DNA from: Mycobacteroides abscessus ATCC 19977
Lineage (GTDB): Bacteria > Actinomycetota > Actinomycetes > Mycobacteriales > Mycobacteriaceae
NCBI RefSeq assembly: GCF_000069185.1
Contig: NC_010397.1
Span: 124,001 to 188,000 of the forward strand
Direction of reading: 5' to 3'
Length of the DNA: 64,000 nt
Part shown: piece after piece, positions 57,401 to 64,000 of the stretch
Numbering within the stretch: the stretch's first letter is position 1
Layout of the letters: the number at the start of each line of letters is the position of its first letter
The notes under the pieces: model-generated
Seen by the model: the letters and a program-made list of their open reading frames with translations, nothing else
Databases searched by the model: none
Told to the model about the DNA's origin: nothing
Program-made: the position numbers and the translations under genes

Positions 57401-59829
57401 ACTACTGGAAGAAGGGGATGCGGCACTCGGTCTACTTCACCCATGGCACCCGCAACGCCGTGGACGCCGGGCACACCACCTTCCTGGAGCTGGCGCCAAA
57501 CCCGGTGGCGCTCATGCAGGTTGGGCTAACGACCATGGCGTCGGGGCTGCCGGACGCGCAGCTCATCGCGACCCTCGCCCGCAAGGAGGACGAGGTCGAG
57601 TCCATGGTCAAGGCCATGGCGCAGCTGTACGTGCACGGTCACGCGCTGGACCCGCGCACGCTGTTCAGCAGGGCGGCCAAGTCTTCCGACTACGCGCCGA
57701 TCCCCGCCACCGAGTTCAAACGCAAGCCGCACTGGCTGCCCGCGCATTTCAGTGCCGACGGATCGACCCGCATCCCGGGTACGCATGTGTCGCTGCCCGA
57801 CGGTAAGCATGTATGGGAGTGGAGTCCGCGGGAGGTCGCCGGCGTCGACTTCGCTGAACTGGTCAAAACCGCTGCGACATCGGTGCTTCCGGGCGCTCAG
57901 CTCACCGCGTTTGAGCAGCGCGCCATCCCGGGCGAAGGTTCCACGCTGGTGACCACGCTCTCCCGGCACCCGGGCGGGGCCACCGTGCAGGTGCACGCCC
58001 GCATCGGGGAATCGTTCACGCTCGTCTATGACGCGGTGGTGTCGCGTGCCGGTCAGGGTGGCGCACTGCCGTTCGCGACTGCCGCGGGGGTTGCCACCAA
58101 CGGCAGCGCCGTGGTGAGTGCCTCTGCGGCGCCTTCCCATGCGGTTGCCGTCGTGGAAGAGGAAGTGCCCGAAGAGATTCACGACAACCTGCTGTCCGGA
58201 GCAGGCGCGGGCGCCGACTTCAAGAAATGGAGCAAGGAGTCCGGCGAGCCGGTCATCGACCGGTTGGCCACCATCGTGTCGATGGCCATGGGTTACGAGC
58301 CCGAGGACGTGCCACGCGAGGTGCCGTTGATCGAGCTGGGTCTGGATTCACTGATGGCCGTGCGGATCAAGAATCGCGTCGAGTTCGACTTCGACCTGCC
58401 GCCGATTCAGCTGCAGGCCGTGCGCGACGCGAACCTGCTGGACGTCGAGCGACTGGTCATCTATGCCTTGGAGAACCCGGACGCCGTGCACGAGTTGCAC
58501 GACTACCAGCAGACCGACGAGTTCAAGGCGGCCGCGCCGACCGGCGGCATGCTGTCGAAGGCCGATATCGAGGCGGCCCTGACCGCGGGTGCGGCCGAGT
58601 CGGTTCCGGCTGAGGTGCCCGCCGCGGAGCCGGCTGCCGATAGCGCACCCCCCGCCATCGCTCAGGAAGCGACGATCTCGGCGGAGACAAGTGAATTGGC
58701 CAAGGCCGCGGCCGCCATGAACCAGGAAGCCATTGCCGAGGCGCTCAATGCCGATGTGCCGCCGCGTGATGCGGCCGAGCGGGTGGCGTTCGCGACGTGG
58801 GCCATCGTCACCGGCGAGTCGCCGGGCAGCATCTTCAACGCACTGCCCAAGATCGACGATGCGACGGCCGAGAAGTTGGCCGAACGTCTGTCGCAGCGCG
58901 CTGACGGCGAAATTCCGGCCGAGGAGGTCAAGCTCGCGCCGACCATCGAAGCCCTTGGCGAGGTAGTCCGCAGCAGGCTCGAAGCAGGCAAGATCGACGG
59001 CTTTGTGCGGACCCTGGCACCCCGCCAGGAAGGCTCCACGGCGGTTCCCGTATTCGTGTTCCATCCCGCCGGTGGCTCGACCGTCGTCTACGAACCATTG
59101 CTGAAGCGTCTGCCCGAGGGCACGCCGATGTTCGGCTTCGAGCGGGTCGAGGGCACCATCGAGGAGCGGGCCGCCAAGTACGTACCCAAGCTGATGGAAC
59201 TGCACGACGGCCCGTTCATCCTGGCCGGGTGGTCTCTCGGTGCAGTGCTGGCGTACGCCTGTGCGGTCGGCCTCAAGGAGGCCGGCGCCGAGGTCGCATG
59301 GGTCGGCAACATCGACGGTGTACGCCCCGGGACTCCGATCTTGCAGACCAAGGAAGAGACCCGGAAACGCTGGGACCGTTATGCGGCATTCGCCCAGAAG
59401 ACGTTCAACGTCGAGATCCCGGCCATCCCGTATGAGCAGCTGGAGGAGCTCGACGACGCGGGCCAGGTGACGTTCGTGCTGGAGGCGGTCAAGGCCAGCG
59501 GTGTGCAGATTCCGGGCGGAATCATCGAGCACCAGCGCACGTCGTATCTCGACCAGCGGGCTATTGACACGTCCACCCCGGTGAAGTTCGACGGGCACAT
59601 GACGCTCTACATGGCCGACCGCTACCACGATGACGCCATCACGTTCGAGCCCGCGTACGCGACCCGCCAGCCCGACGGCGGTTGGGGTGAGTTCGTCTCC
59701 GACCTCGAGGTCGTTCCGGTCGGCGGTGAGCACATCCAGGTCATCGACGAACCGATCATCGCTAAGGTCGGTGCTCATATGAGTCAGGCGCTGCGGACCA
59801 TCAACGCCCAACAGGCCCAGCAGGCTTAG
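54481..59829 (+). CDS. pks13: Polyketide synthase Pks13 (mycolic acid condensation)
   Basis: 1782 residues. Domain order is ACP (phosphopantetheine Ser67 in GLSSRD), ketosynthase (Cys299 in DTACSSS), acyltransferase (Ser818 in GQSLGE), second ACP (Ser1290 in GLDSLM) and thioesterase (Ser1585 in GWSLGA). It condenses the meromycolyl and carboxyacyl chains into the alpha-alkyl beta-keto product and transfers it to trehalose. All key residues are intact. It lies 50 bp after fadD32 and 15 bp before accD4. Confidence 0.97.
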   Translation: MTDTQQDSTPETSLETPAPEVAAPTGGAGLTVPEMREWLRNWIAKATGVSPDRIDDSAPMVEMGLSSRDAVAMAADIEDLTGVTLTATVAFQHPTIESLATRIIEGEPEVPDAGDEDWSRDPKIAAGEFDIAVVGLSARLPGDVNSPAQLWEALLEGRDAITDLPEGRWEEFTAEPRIAERVAQAATRGGYLKDIKGFDAEFFTLSKMEADNMDPQQRIALELTWEALENARIPASSLKGESVGVYIGSSNNDYSYLSVADPTVTHPYAITGNASSIIANRVSYFYDFRGPSVAVDTACSSSLVAVHQGVKALRSGEADVVVAGGVNALITPVVTVGFDEVGGVLAPDGRIKSFSQDANGYSRSEGGGMLVLKRLSDARRDGDPIMAIIAGSAVNHDGRSNGLLAPNPDAQAEVLRKAYKDAGIDPRSVDVIEAHGTGTILGDPIEADGLGRVVGRGRDADKPALLGSAKSNFGHLESAAGAASLSKIVLALQNNKVPPSINYTGPNPYIDFDAIHLKVVDQVSEWPRYSGHAIAGVSGFGFGGANAHIVVREVLPIDLVEPSESTEPESDDADTNGKHAVAEADTADGDEFSVSRFDEYGEFTGGYSDEPYELPGLTDEAKRLKEEGLAALAAEEPVAPVVPLFISGFLSSRKKAAAAALADWMETEEGQSYSLESIGRSLSRRNHGRSRAVVLAHDHEEAIKGLRAVAEGKQKPYVYSADGPVSNGPVWVMAGFGAQHRKMGKSLYLRDPIFAEWIDKVDSYVQEERGYSVVELILDDSHEYGIETSNIAIFAIQIGLGEVLKAHGAKPTAVIGQSLGEPASAYFAGGLSLADATRVICSRAHLMGEGEAMLFGDYIRLMALVEYSADELKTVFADFPDLEVCVYAAPSQTVIGGPPAQVDAIVARCEAEGKFARKLQTKGAGHTSQMDPLLGEFAAELQGIEPMSPKIGIFSTVHEGTFIRGGGEPVHDVDYWKKGMRHSVYFTHGTRNAVDAGHTTFLELAPNPVALMQVGLTTMASGLPDAQLIATLARKEDEVESMVKAMAQLYVHGHALDPRTLFSRAAKSSDYAPIPATEFKRKPHWLPAHFSADGSTRIPGTHVSLPDGKHVWEWSPREVAGVDFAELVKTAATSVLPGAQLTAFEQRAIPGEGSTLVTTLSRHPGGATVQVHARIGESFTLVYDAVVSRAGQGGALPFATAAGVATNGSAVVSASAAPSHAVAVVEEEVPEEIHDNLLSGAGAGADFKKWSKESGEPVIDRLATIVSMAMGYEPEDVPREVPLIELGLDSLMAVRIKNRVEFDFDLPPIQLQAVRDANLLDVERLVIYALENPDAVHELHDYQQTDEFKAAAPTGGMLSKADIEAALTAGAAESVPAEVPAAEPAADSAPPAIAQEATISAETSELAKAAAAMNQEAIAEALNADVPPRDAAERVAFATWAIVTGESPGSIFNALPKIDDATAEKLAERLSQRADGEIPAEEVKLAPTIEALGEVVRSRLEAGKIDGFVRTLAPRQEGSTAVPVFVFHPAGGSTVVYEPLLKRLPEGTPMFGFERVEGTIEERAAKYVPKLMELHDGPFILAGWSLGAVLAYACAVGLKEAGAEVAWVGNIDGVRPGTPILQTKEETRKRWDRYAAFAQKTFNVEIPAIPYEQLEELDDAGQVTFVLEAVKASGVQIPGGIIEHQRTSYLDQRAIDTSTPVKFDGHMTLYMADRYHDDAITFEPAYATRQPDGGWGEFVSDLEVVPVGGEHIQVIDEPIIAKVGAHMSQALRTINAQQAQQA

Positions 59830-59844
59830 AAAGGTTCAGACACT

Positions 59845-61398
59845 GTGCCACCACACACAACTGCGGAGAAGCTCGCCGACCTGCGTGAGCGGATTGCGCT
59901 CACCCGCGAGCCGGGTGATGCCAAGGCCATCGCCAGGCGCGACAAGAAGGGCATCCCGAGTGCCCGCGCCCGCATCGACGCGCTGCTCGACAAGGGCAGT
60001 TTCTTGGAACTCGACGCGTTCGCCCGCACTCCCGGTGATGCCAACGCGCCGTACACCGATGGTGTGGTCACCGGTCTGGGGCGCATCGACGGCCGCCCCG
60101 TCGCGGTGTTTTCACACGACCAGACCGTGTACCAGGGCAGCGTCGGTGAGATGTTCGGCCGCAAGGTTGCCAAGCTCATGGAATGGGCGGCGACCAACGG
60201 ATGCCCGGTGATCGGCATCAACGATTCGGCGGGCGCCCGCATCCAGGACACCGCCACGTCGTTGGCCTGGTACGCCGAATTGGGCCGCCGTCACGAGCTG
60301 CTGCGCGGCACGGTGCCCGAGATCTCGATCATTCTGGGCAAGTGCGCCGGTGGTGCCGTGTACTCACCGATCCAGACCGATCTGTTGGTGGCGGTCCGCG
60401 ACCAGGGCTACATGTTCATCACCGGGCCTGACGTCATCAAGGACGTCACCGGCGAGGACGTGAGCTTCGACGAGCTCGGTGGGGCCGACGTACAGGCTCA
60501 GCGCGGCAACATCCACAAGGTCGTCGAGGACGAGGCCGCCGCGTTCCAGTACGTGCGGGACTACCTGAGCTTCCTGCCCTCCAACACCTTCGATTACCCG
60601 CCGATCGTCAACCCGGGCCTGGAGCCGGAAATCACCGAGGACGATCTGTATCTCGACACGTTCATCCCCGATAGCGACAACCAGGGTTACGACATGATGG
60701 AGATCCTGCTGAGGATCTTCGATGACGGCGACATCTTCGAGATCTCCGAGCAGCGTGGTCCCGCGATGATCACGGCGTTCGCGCGGGTCGACGGGCACCC
60801 GGTGGGAGTGATCGCCAACCAGCCGCTGCAGATGGCGGGCGCTGTCGACACCGATGCCTCCGACAAGGCCGCCAGCTTCATCCGTTTCTGCGACGCGTAC
60901 AACCTGCCGCTGGTGTTCGTGGTCGACACGCCGGGCGCGCTACCCGGTGTGTCGGAGGAGAAGAACGGCATCATCAAGAAGGGTGGCCGTTTCTTCAACG
61001 CGGTGGTGGAAGCCGATGTGCCCAAGGTGACCATCATTACCCGCAAGGCCTACGGCGGTGGGTATGCGGTGATGGGTTCCAAGCAGCTCTCGGCCGACCT
61101 GAACTATGTTTGGCCGACCGCACGTATCGCGGTGATCGGTGCCGAGGGCGCCGCGCAGCTGCTGGTGAAGCGCTTCCCGGACCCGACGGCACCCGAGGTG
61201 CAGAAGATCCGGGCGGACTTCATCGAGGGCTACAACAAGAATCTGGCGACGCCGTGGATCGCGGCCGAGCGCGGTTATATCGATGGCGTCATCGAGCCGC
61301 ACCAGACCCGTCTATTGCTACGTAAGTCGCTGAAGCTGTTGCGGGACAAGCAGAAGCATGATCGCATGCAGCGTAAGCACGGTCTGACCCCAATCTAA
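59845..61398 (+). CDS. accD4: Acyl-CoA carboxylase carboxyltransferase beta subunit AccD4
   Basis: 517 residues of the biotin-dependent carboxyltransferase family. [25 protein letters not shown] and [16 protein letters not shown] form the two oxyanion pockets. With AccA3 and AccD5 subunits it carboxylates the C26 chain that Pks13 uses as extender. GTG 59845 follows AAAGG. A hairpin terminator follows the stop. Confidence 0.96.
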   Translation: MPPHTTAEKLADLRERIALTREPGDAKAIARRDKKGIPSARARIDALLDKGSFLELDAFARTPGDANAPYTDGVVTGLGRIDGRPVAVFSHDQTVYQGSVGEMFGRKVAKLMEWAATNGCPVIGINDSAGARIQDTATSLAWYAELGRRHELLRGTVPEISIILGKCAGGAVYSPIQTDLLVAVRDQGYMFITGPDVIKDVTGEDVSFDELGGADVQAQRGNIHKVVEDEAAAFQYVRDYLSFLPSNTFDYPPIVNPGLEPEITEDDLYLDTFIPDSDNQGYDMMEILLRIFDDGDIFEISEQRGPAMITAFARVDGHPVGVIANQPLQMAGAVDTDASDKAASFIRFCDAYNLPLVFVVDTPGALPGVSEEKNGIIKKGGRFFNAVVEADVPKVTIITRKAYGGGYAVMGSKQLSADLNYVWPTARIAVIGAEGAAQLLVKRFPDPTAPEVQKIRADFIEGYNKNLATPWIAAERGYIDGVIEPHQTRLLLRKSLKLLRDKQKHDRMQRKHGLTPI

Positions 61399-61408
61399 GG
61401 ATTCATCG

Positions 61409-61449
61409 CACGAAGGCCCCGTACGCACCGCGCGTCGGGGGCCTTCGTG
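61409..61449. terminator. Terminator between accD4 and the convergent membrane-protein gene
   Basis: CACGAAGGCCCC (61409-61420) pairs with GGGGCCTTCGTG (61438-61449), a 12-bp perfect stem, with a 17-base spacer. It lies 11 bp after the accD4 stop and 12 bp before the stop of the opposing gene, so it can serve both strands. Confidence 0.85.
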
Positions 61450-61460
61450 TTCGGTGGAGA

Positions 61461-61874
61461 TCAGTCGCGCAGGATCAGGGCACGACTGCCGGCGTGCGCC
61501 CACACCACCGCGGCGGCGATCGAGATGAGCATCGTCACCCACGAGAACCAGGTGACGTCGACGCGTGGCCCGGAGACGAAGCTGTCTTGTACGGAGGGCC
61601 AGTAACTCGGCATGAGGTGCACGTAGCCCAGGCCCAGAACGCTTGCGCTGCCGACGATCACGGTGGCCTCCGGGGCGTGCCTGCGGTGGCGCAGGATCAT
61701 CGTCACCGCGACGGCGATGAGAACCGCGTGGGTGGCGGCGAGGTAGGTCAGGGTCAGCGGCGCCGCGGCGAAGCCACGTCGCAGGTGGTCGATGGCATCC
61801 AGCCCCCAACCGATCACAAAGGCGATGGTGGCCGCCCGCAGAAACGCGTCGGCGCGAGTCGCTGGCTCTCCCAT
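61461..61874 (-). CDS. Small membrane protein of unknown function
   Basis: 137 residues with about four hydrophobic segments: ATIAFVIGWGLDAI, LAATHAVLIAVAVTMIL, VIVGSASVLGLGYVHLM and WVTMLISIAAAVVWAHAG. ATG 61874 follows GGAGGT with a five-base spacer; 61886 would add four residues. The family is not recognised. It lies 38 bp downstream of the CDF gene and may be cotranscribed. Confidence 0.75.
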   Translation of the reverse strand: MGEPATRADAFLRAATIAFVIGWGLDAIDHLRRGFAAAPLTLTYLAATHAVLIAVAVTMILRHRRHAPEATVIVGSASVLGLGYVHLMPSYWPSVQDSFVSGPRVDVTWFSWVTMLISIAAAVVWAHAGSRALILRD

Positions 61875-61912
61875 CGTGACCTCCATGGCCCGCTACTGCT
61901 GGTATCAGATGC

Positions 61913-62887
61913 CTACCCCTTGCCCGGCAAGGCGCTGCCATCCGCGCGGTACGGCTCTCCGTGGGGATCGAAGCAATGCGTCGAGGCCTCGGTGCCCTCG
62001 TGGTCGACCTGCAAGGTGGTGTGGTCGATGTCGTACTGCGTATGGAGCAACTCCTCGATCTCACGCCGTATTCCGTGGCAGTCCGCATTGGGCGCCACCA
62101 ATATGTGGGCCGACAGCGCCGGCTGGCCGGAGGTGATCTGCCAGATGTGGAGATCGTGCACCTCGGCCACCGCGTGCACCGCCGCGAGCTGGGTTCCGAT
62201 GGTGCCGGGGTCTAGGCCTACAGGCGCGGCTTCCAAGAAGATCCGTCCCGATTCGCGGACCAGGCCCCAGCCCGCCTTGAGCATCAGCGCGGCCACGACA
62301 AGTGCGGCGATGGCATCCGCGCGGGTGAAGCCGGTGAGCCACACCACGGCGCCGGCGACGGCGGTGGCGATGAATGCGTAGAGGTCGTTGAGGATGTGCT
62401 GGAAGGCGCCCTCGACGTTGAGGCTGGAACGGTTGGCCTTGCTGATGCACCACGTGGCTGCCACGTTGACGGCGATTCCGGCCAGTGCGGTGATGAACAC
62501 CAGCAGGCCTGAGACCTCCGGGGGAGTGATCAGCCGGCGGATGCCCTCGTAGATGAAGAAGGCGGCCAGTAGGAACAGCGTCACGCCGTTGGCCTGTGCC
62601 GACAGGATCTCGGCGCGCTTGAGGCCGAACGTATAGCTACCCCGCGCCGGACGCGACGAGAGGCGAATGGCGATGAGCGCCAATACGATCGATGCCGCGT
62701 CGGTCAGCATATGCCCGGCGTCGGAGATCAACGCCAGCGATTGGGCGATGATGCCGATGACGACCTCGATGGCCATGAATCCGCCGATCAGGATCAAGGC
62801 GATGGTCAGCCATTTCCGATCGGCGTCGGCGTTCACGCCGTGACCATGGGAGTGCCCGGAGCCGTGCTCGTGTGCGTCCGCTGCCAT
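61913..62887 (-). CDS. Cation diffusion facilitator family zinc exporter
   Basis: 324 residues. A histidine-rich N-terminus (HEHGSGHSHGHG) precedes six membrane helices. The metal sites are SDAGHMLTDAAS in helix 2 and QHILNDLYAF in helix 5, both HxxxD as in Zn/Cd exporters. The C-terminal cytosolic domain has VHDLHIWQITSG. It uses proton exchange to remove Zn(II) or similar. It is divergent from the zinc-ribbon gene. Confidence 0.92.
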   Translation of the reverse strand: MAADAHEHGSGHSHGHGVNADADRKWLTIALILIGGFMAIEVVIGIIAQSLALISDAGHMLTDAASIVLALIAIRLSSRPARGSYTFGLKRAEILSAQANGVTLFLLAAFFIYEGIRRLITPPEVSGLLVFITALAGIAVNVAATWCISKANRSSLNVEGAFQHILNDLYAFIATAVAGAVVWLTGFTRADAIAALVVAALMLKAGWGLVRESGRIFLEAAPVGLDPGTIGTQLAAVHAVAEVHDLHIWQITSGQPALSAHILVAPNADCHGIRREIEELLHTQYDIDHTTLQVDHEGTEASTHCFDPHGEPYRADGSALPGKG

Positions 62888-62937
62888 GTCCGCTCCTTCT
62901 TACGATTCATGCAAACATATGCATGCTAGCATTTGTC
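62888..62937. promoter_or_regulatory. Short divergent control region, CDF exporter and zinc-ribbon gene
   Basis: Fifty A+T-rich bases lie between the two start codons. CAAACATATGCATGC and TAGCATTTG form an interrupted palindrome centred on GCATGC (CAAA at one end, TTTG at the other). This is the form expected of a metal-responsive repressor site, but no known consensus is matched exactly. Confidence 0.5.
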
Positions 62938-63228
62938 ATGACAAACGTTCAGCCCTTGACCTGTCCGAAGTGTGAATCACAGATGCTGTCGACGAAATGG
63001 TTCGGCGTACGCACATTTCAATGCACGGGATGTGCGGCGCTGTTACTGGAGCAGGACAGCCTGCAGCAGTTCGTGGATGGAGCCGCGCGTTTCGGCCCGT
63101 CGGCGCATATCGACCAGCCGCCCACGGCGCAGCCGTACCCACCCGCGCCTCCTCAGGACTACCGGGGATTTATGGGCGGACTCTTCGGCGGAGGCGGCCA
63201 CGGATATCGCCGCCGGGGCCACCACTGA
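62938..63228 (+). CDS. TFIIB-type zinc-ribbon protein
   Basis: 96 residues. The N-terminal zinc ribbon has TCPKCESQML and FQCTGCAALLLEQD, the two CxxC pairs of zf-TFIIB proteins. The C-terminal half is Pro/Gly/His-rich, ending GGLFGGGGHGYRRRGHH. It is probably cytosolic. Divergence from a CDF exporter suggests zinc handling or sensing. A long hairpin follows the stop. Confidence 0.85.
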   Translation: MTNVQPLTCPKCESQMLSTKWFGVRTFQCTGCAALLLEQDSLQQFVDGAARFGPSAHIDQPPTAQPYPPAPPQDYRGFMGGLFGGGGHGYRRRGHH

Positions 63229-63242
63229 CTCACCGGGCGTCT

Positions 63243-63298
63243 CGAATGTGCGGATTGTGTCGATATCACGTCGGAAATCGACACAATCCGCACACTCG
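63243..63298. terminator. Long hairpin between zinc-ribbon gene and emb
   Basis: A 22-bp stem with one mismatched pair (63243-63264 with 63277-63298; core GTGCGGATTGTGTCGAT) encloses a 12-base loop. It lies 14 bp after the zinc-ribbon stop and 8 bp before the stop of the opposing gene, so it likely terminates both. It is much longer than needed for termination. Confidence 0.8.
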
Positions 63299-63306
63299 AC
63301 GTGCCG

Positions 63307-64000
63307 TTACGGCTTGATCCGGATCTGGTTCGGCTTCCAGAGCCCACTGTGTACCTGCGAGCCGTACTCGATCTGCGCGGGTTGGGCATCGACGATGGTG
63401 TCGAGCTTGCGCAGCGAGCCCCAGTCGCGGCCCCAGTCCTTGGACAGGTAGGTCGGCATCACGTGTGCCCGCAGCAGCAGGTCGGTGATGCCGAGCAGGC
63501 CACCGTTCTCGCCGTCCTGCCAGGTGTCGGTGTCCTTGCGCTTCTGGTCGTAGTCCGGCGTGATGCGGAACTCGGGAACTTCGGTGATCCCGTACTGATG
63601 CAGCATCGGGTGCTGGCACGGGAAGACCAGTCCCACGGTCCAGTCCAGCAGCACCGGCCGGGTGCTGCCCACGTACTCCTGCAGTGACTTCAGCTCCGGC
63701 ACCCGGGGTGGCGCAAAGGCCAGCCAGTCGCCCGGAGTCAGCGAGCCGTCAATCGCGACAATCCGCACGGCGGTCGCGGTCTCGGGGATATCCGAACGGG
63801 CGAAGCGCAGGTTGCGCCAGGATGGCGCGGGCCCAAGGTCGTAGGGCGTCAGGCGTCCCAAGGGGCTGAACGCACCGTCGGGGCCCGCCGTGCCGTACTC
63901 CAATTGCAGTGTCTGCCCGGAGAGTTCGCCCTTGACGTTCTTGGCCGCGATGGTGCCGGCTGCCGTCACCACGATCAGTGGATGGGCGGCATCGCGCGCG
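63307..64000 (-). CDS. embB: Arabinosyltransferase, C-terminal end (Emb family, probably EmbB)
   Basis: About 230 C-terminal residues, open to the window edge. The Emb C-terminal carbohydrate-binding domain is visible: ELSGQTLQLEYGTAGPDGAFSPLGRL, TAVRIVAIDGSLTPGDWLAF, LLDWTVGLVFPCQHPML and the end SGLWKPNQIRIKP. Emb proteins add arabinofuranose to arabinogalactan or lipoarabinomannan and are ethambutol targets. Its location next to the accD4 cluster matches embB in M. tuberculosis. The ethambutol-resistance region lies outside. Confidence 0.85.
   Translation of the reverse strand, partial: ARDAAHPLIVVTAAGTIAAKNVKGELSGQTLQLEYGTAGPDGAFSPLGRLTPYDLGPAPSWRNLRFARSDIPETATAVRIVAIDGSLTPGDWLAFAPPRVPELKSLQEYVGSTRPVLLDWTVGLVFPCQHPMLHQYGITEVPEFRITPDYDQKRKDTDTWQDGENGGLLGITDLLLRAHVMPTYLSKDWGRDWGSLRKLDTIVDAQPAQIEYGSQVHSGLWKPNQIRIKP

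Noticed and set aside
54679..59811. Long antisense open frames opposite pks13
   Set aside because: They are shadows of a conserved 5.3-kb gene and show no motifs.
51203..61398. Mycolate condensation locus as a novel system
   Set aside because: Rv3802-type lipase, fadD32, pks13 and accD4 are well-studied and all key residues are standard.

Overview
The window is high-GC actinobacterial DNA from a mycobacterium. The glf-glfT2-ubiA-aftB arabinogalactan genes, tandem antigen 85 genes and the fadD32-pks13-accD4 mycolate condensation genes, followed by the end of an Emb arabinosyltransferase, are a mycobacterial signature. Three adjacent antigen 85 genes, the lack of PE_PGRS genes and the gene order after accD4 (small membrane protein, CDF transporter, zinc-finger protein, emb) suggest the rapidly growing Mycobacteroides abscessus/chelonae group. 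That placement is inferred from memory of gene order. No tRNA, rRNA, CRISPR array, insertion sequence or phage gene was recognised.

Region 1 (1-7.4 kb) holds a partial methyltransferase, two tandem ferritins with IdeR-type iron boxes, an LCP ligase, a CPBP membrane protease, an alpha/beta hydrolase, an iron-box-controlled DUF2470 gene, pheA and a phosphoglycerate-mutase-like gene. It corresponds to the M. tuberculosis Rv3837c-Rv3841 neighbourhood. Region 2 (about 7.2-22.6 kb) looks like an accessory block inserted between the homologues of Rv3837c and Rv3836. It contains a Cys-rich mini-protein, a pyruvate oxidase, an MpaB-like oxygenase with a cysteine-free AhpC/TSA-like partner and a TetR regulator, then a six-gene translationally coupled operon (SDR-SDR-BVMO-esterase-BVMO-hydrolase) with its own TetR gene and palindrome, an MgtC-like protein, and an orphan PE-like/PPE/EspG set without secretion machinery.

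Region 3 (22.7-37.8 kb) returns to conserved chromosome: HEXXH protein, septum-formation protein, ankyrin protein, serS, DUF5718, a deazaflavin-dependent reductase, a metallo-beta-lactamase/Rieske fusion, MarR, an AAA ATPase, nitronate monooxygenase/tautomerase/LysR, a CHAP hydrolase, a phosphotransferase, an SDR, two tandem acyltransferases and a HAD phosphatase.

Region 4 (37.8-64 kb) is the cell-envelope locus: PGRP amidase and Erp on the minus strand, then on the plus strand glf, glfT2, the DPPR phosphatase, ubiA and aftB (arabinogalactan), three mycolyltransferases, the Rv3802-type lipase, and fadD32-pks13-accD4 (mycolic acid condensation). It ends with a small membrane protein, a CDF exporter divergent from a zinc-ribbon protein, and the 3' end of an emb gene. 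Together these genes make galactan, supply and add arabinose, build mycolic acids and attach them to arabinogalactan and trehalose.
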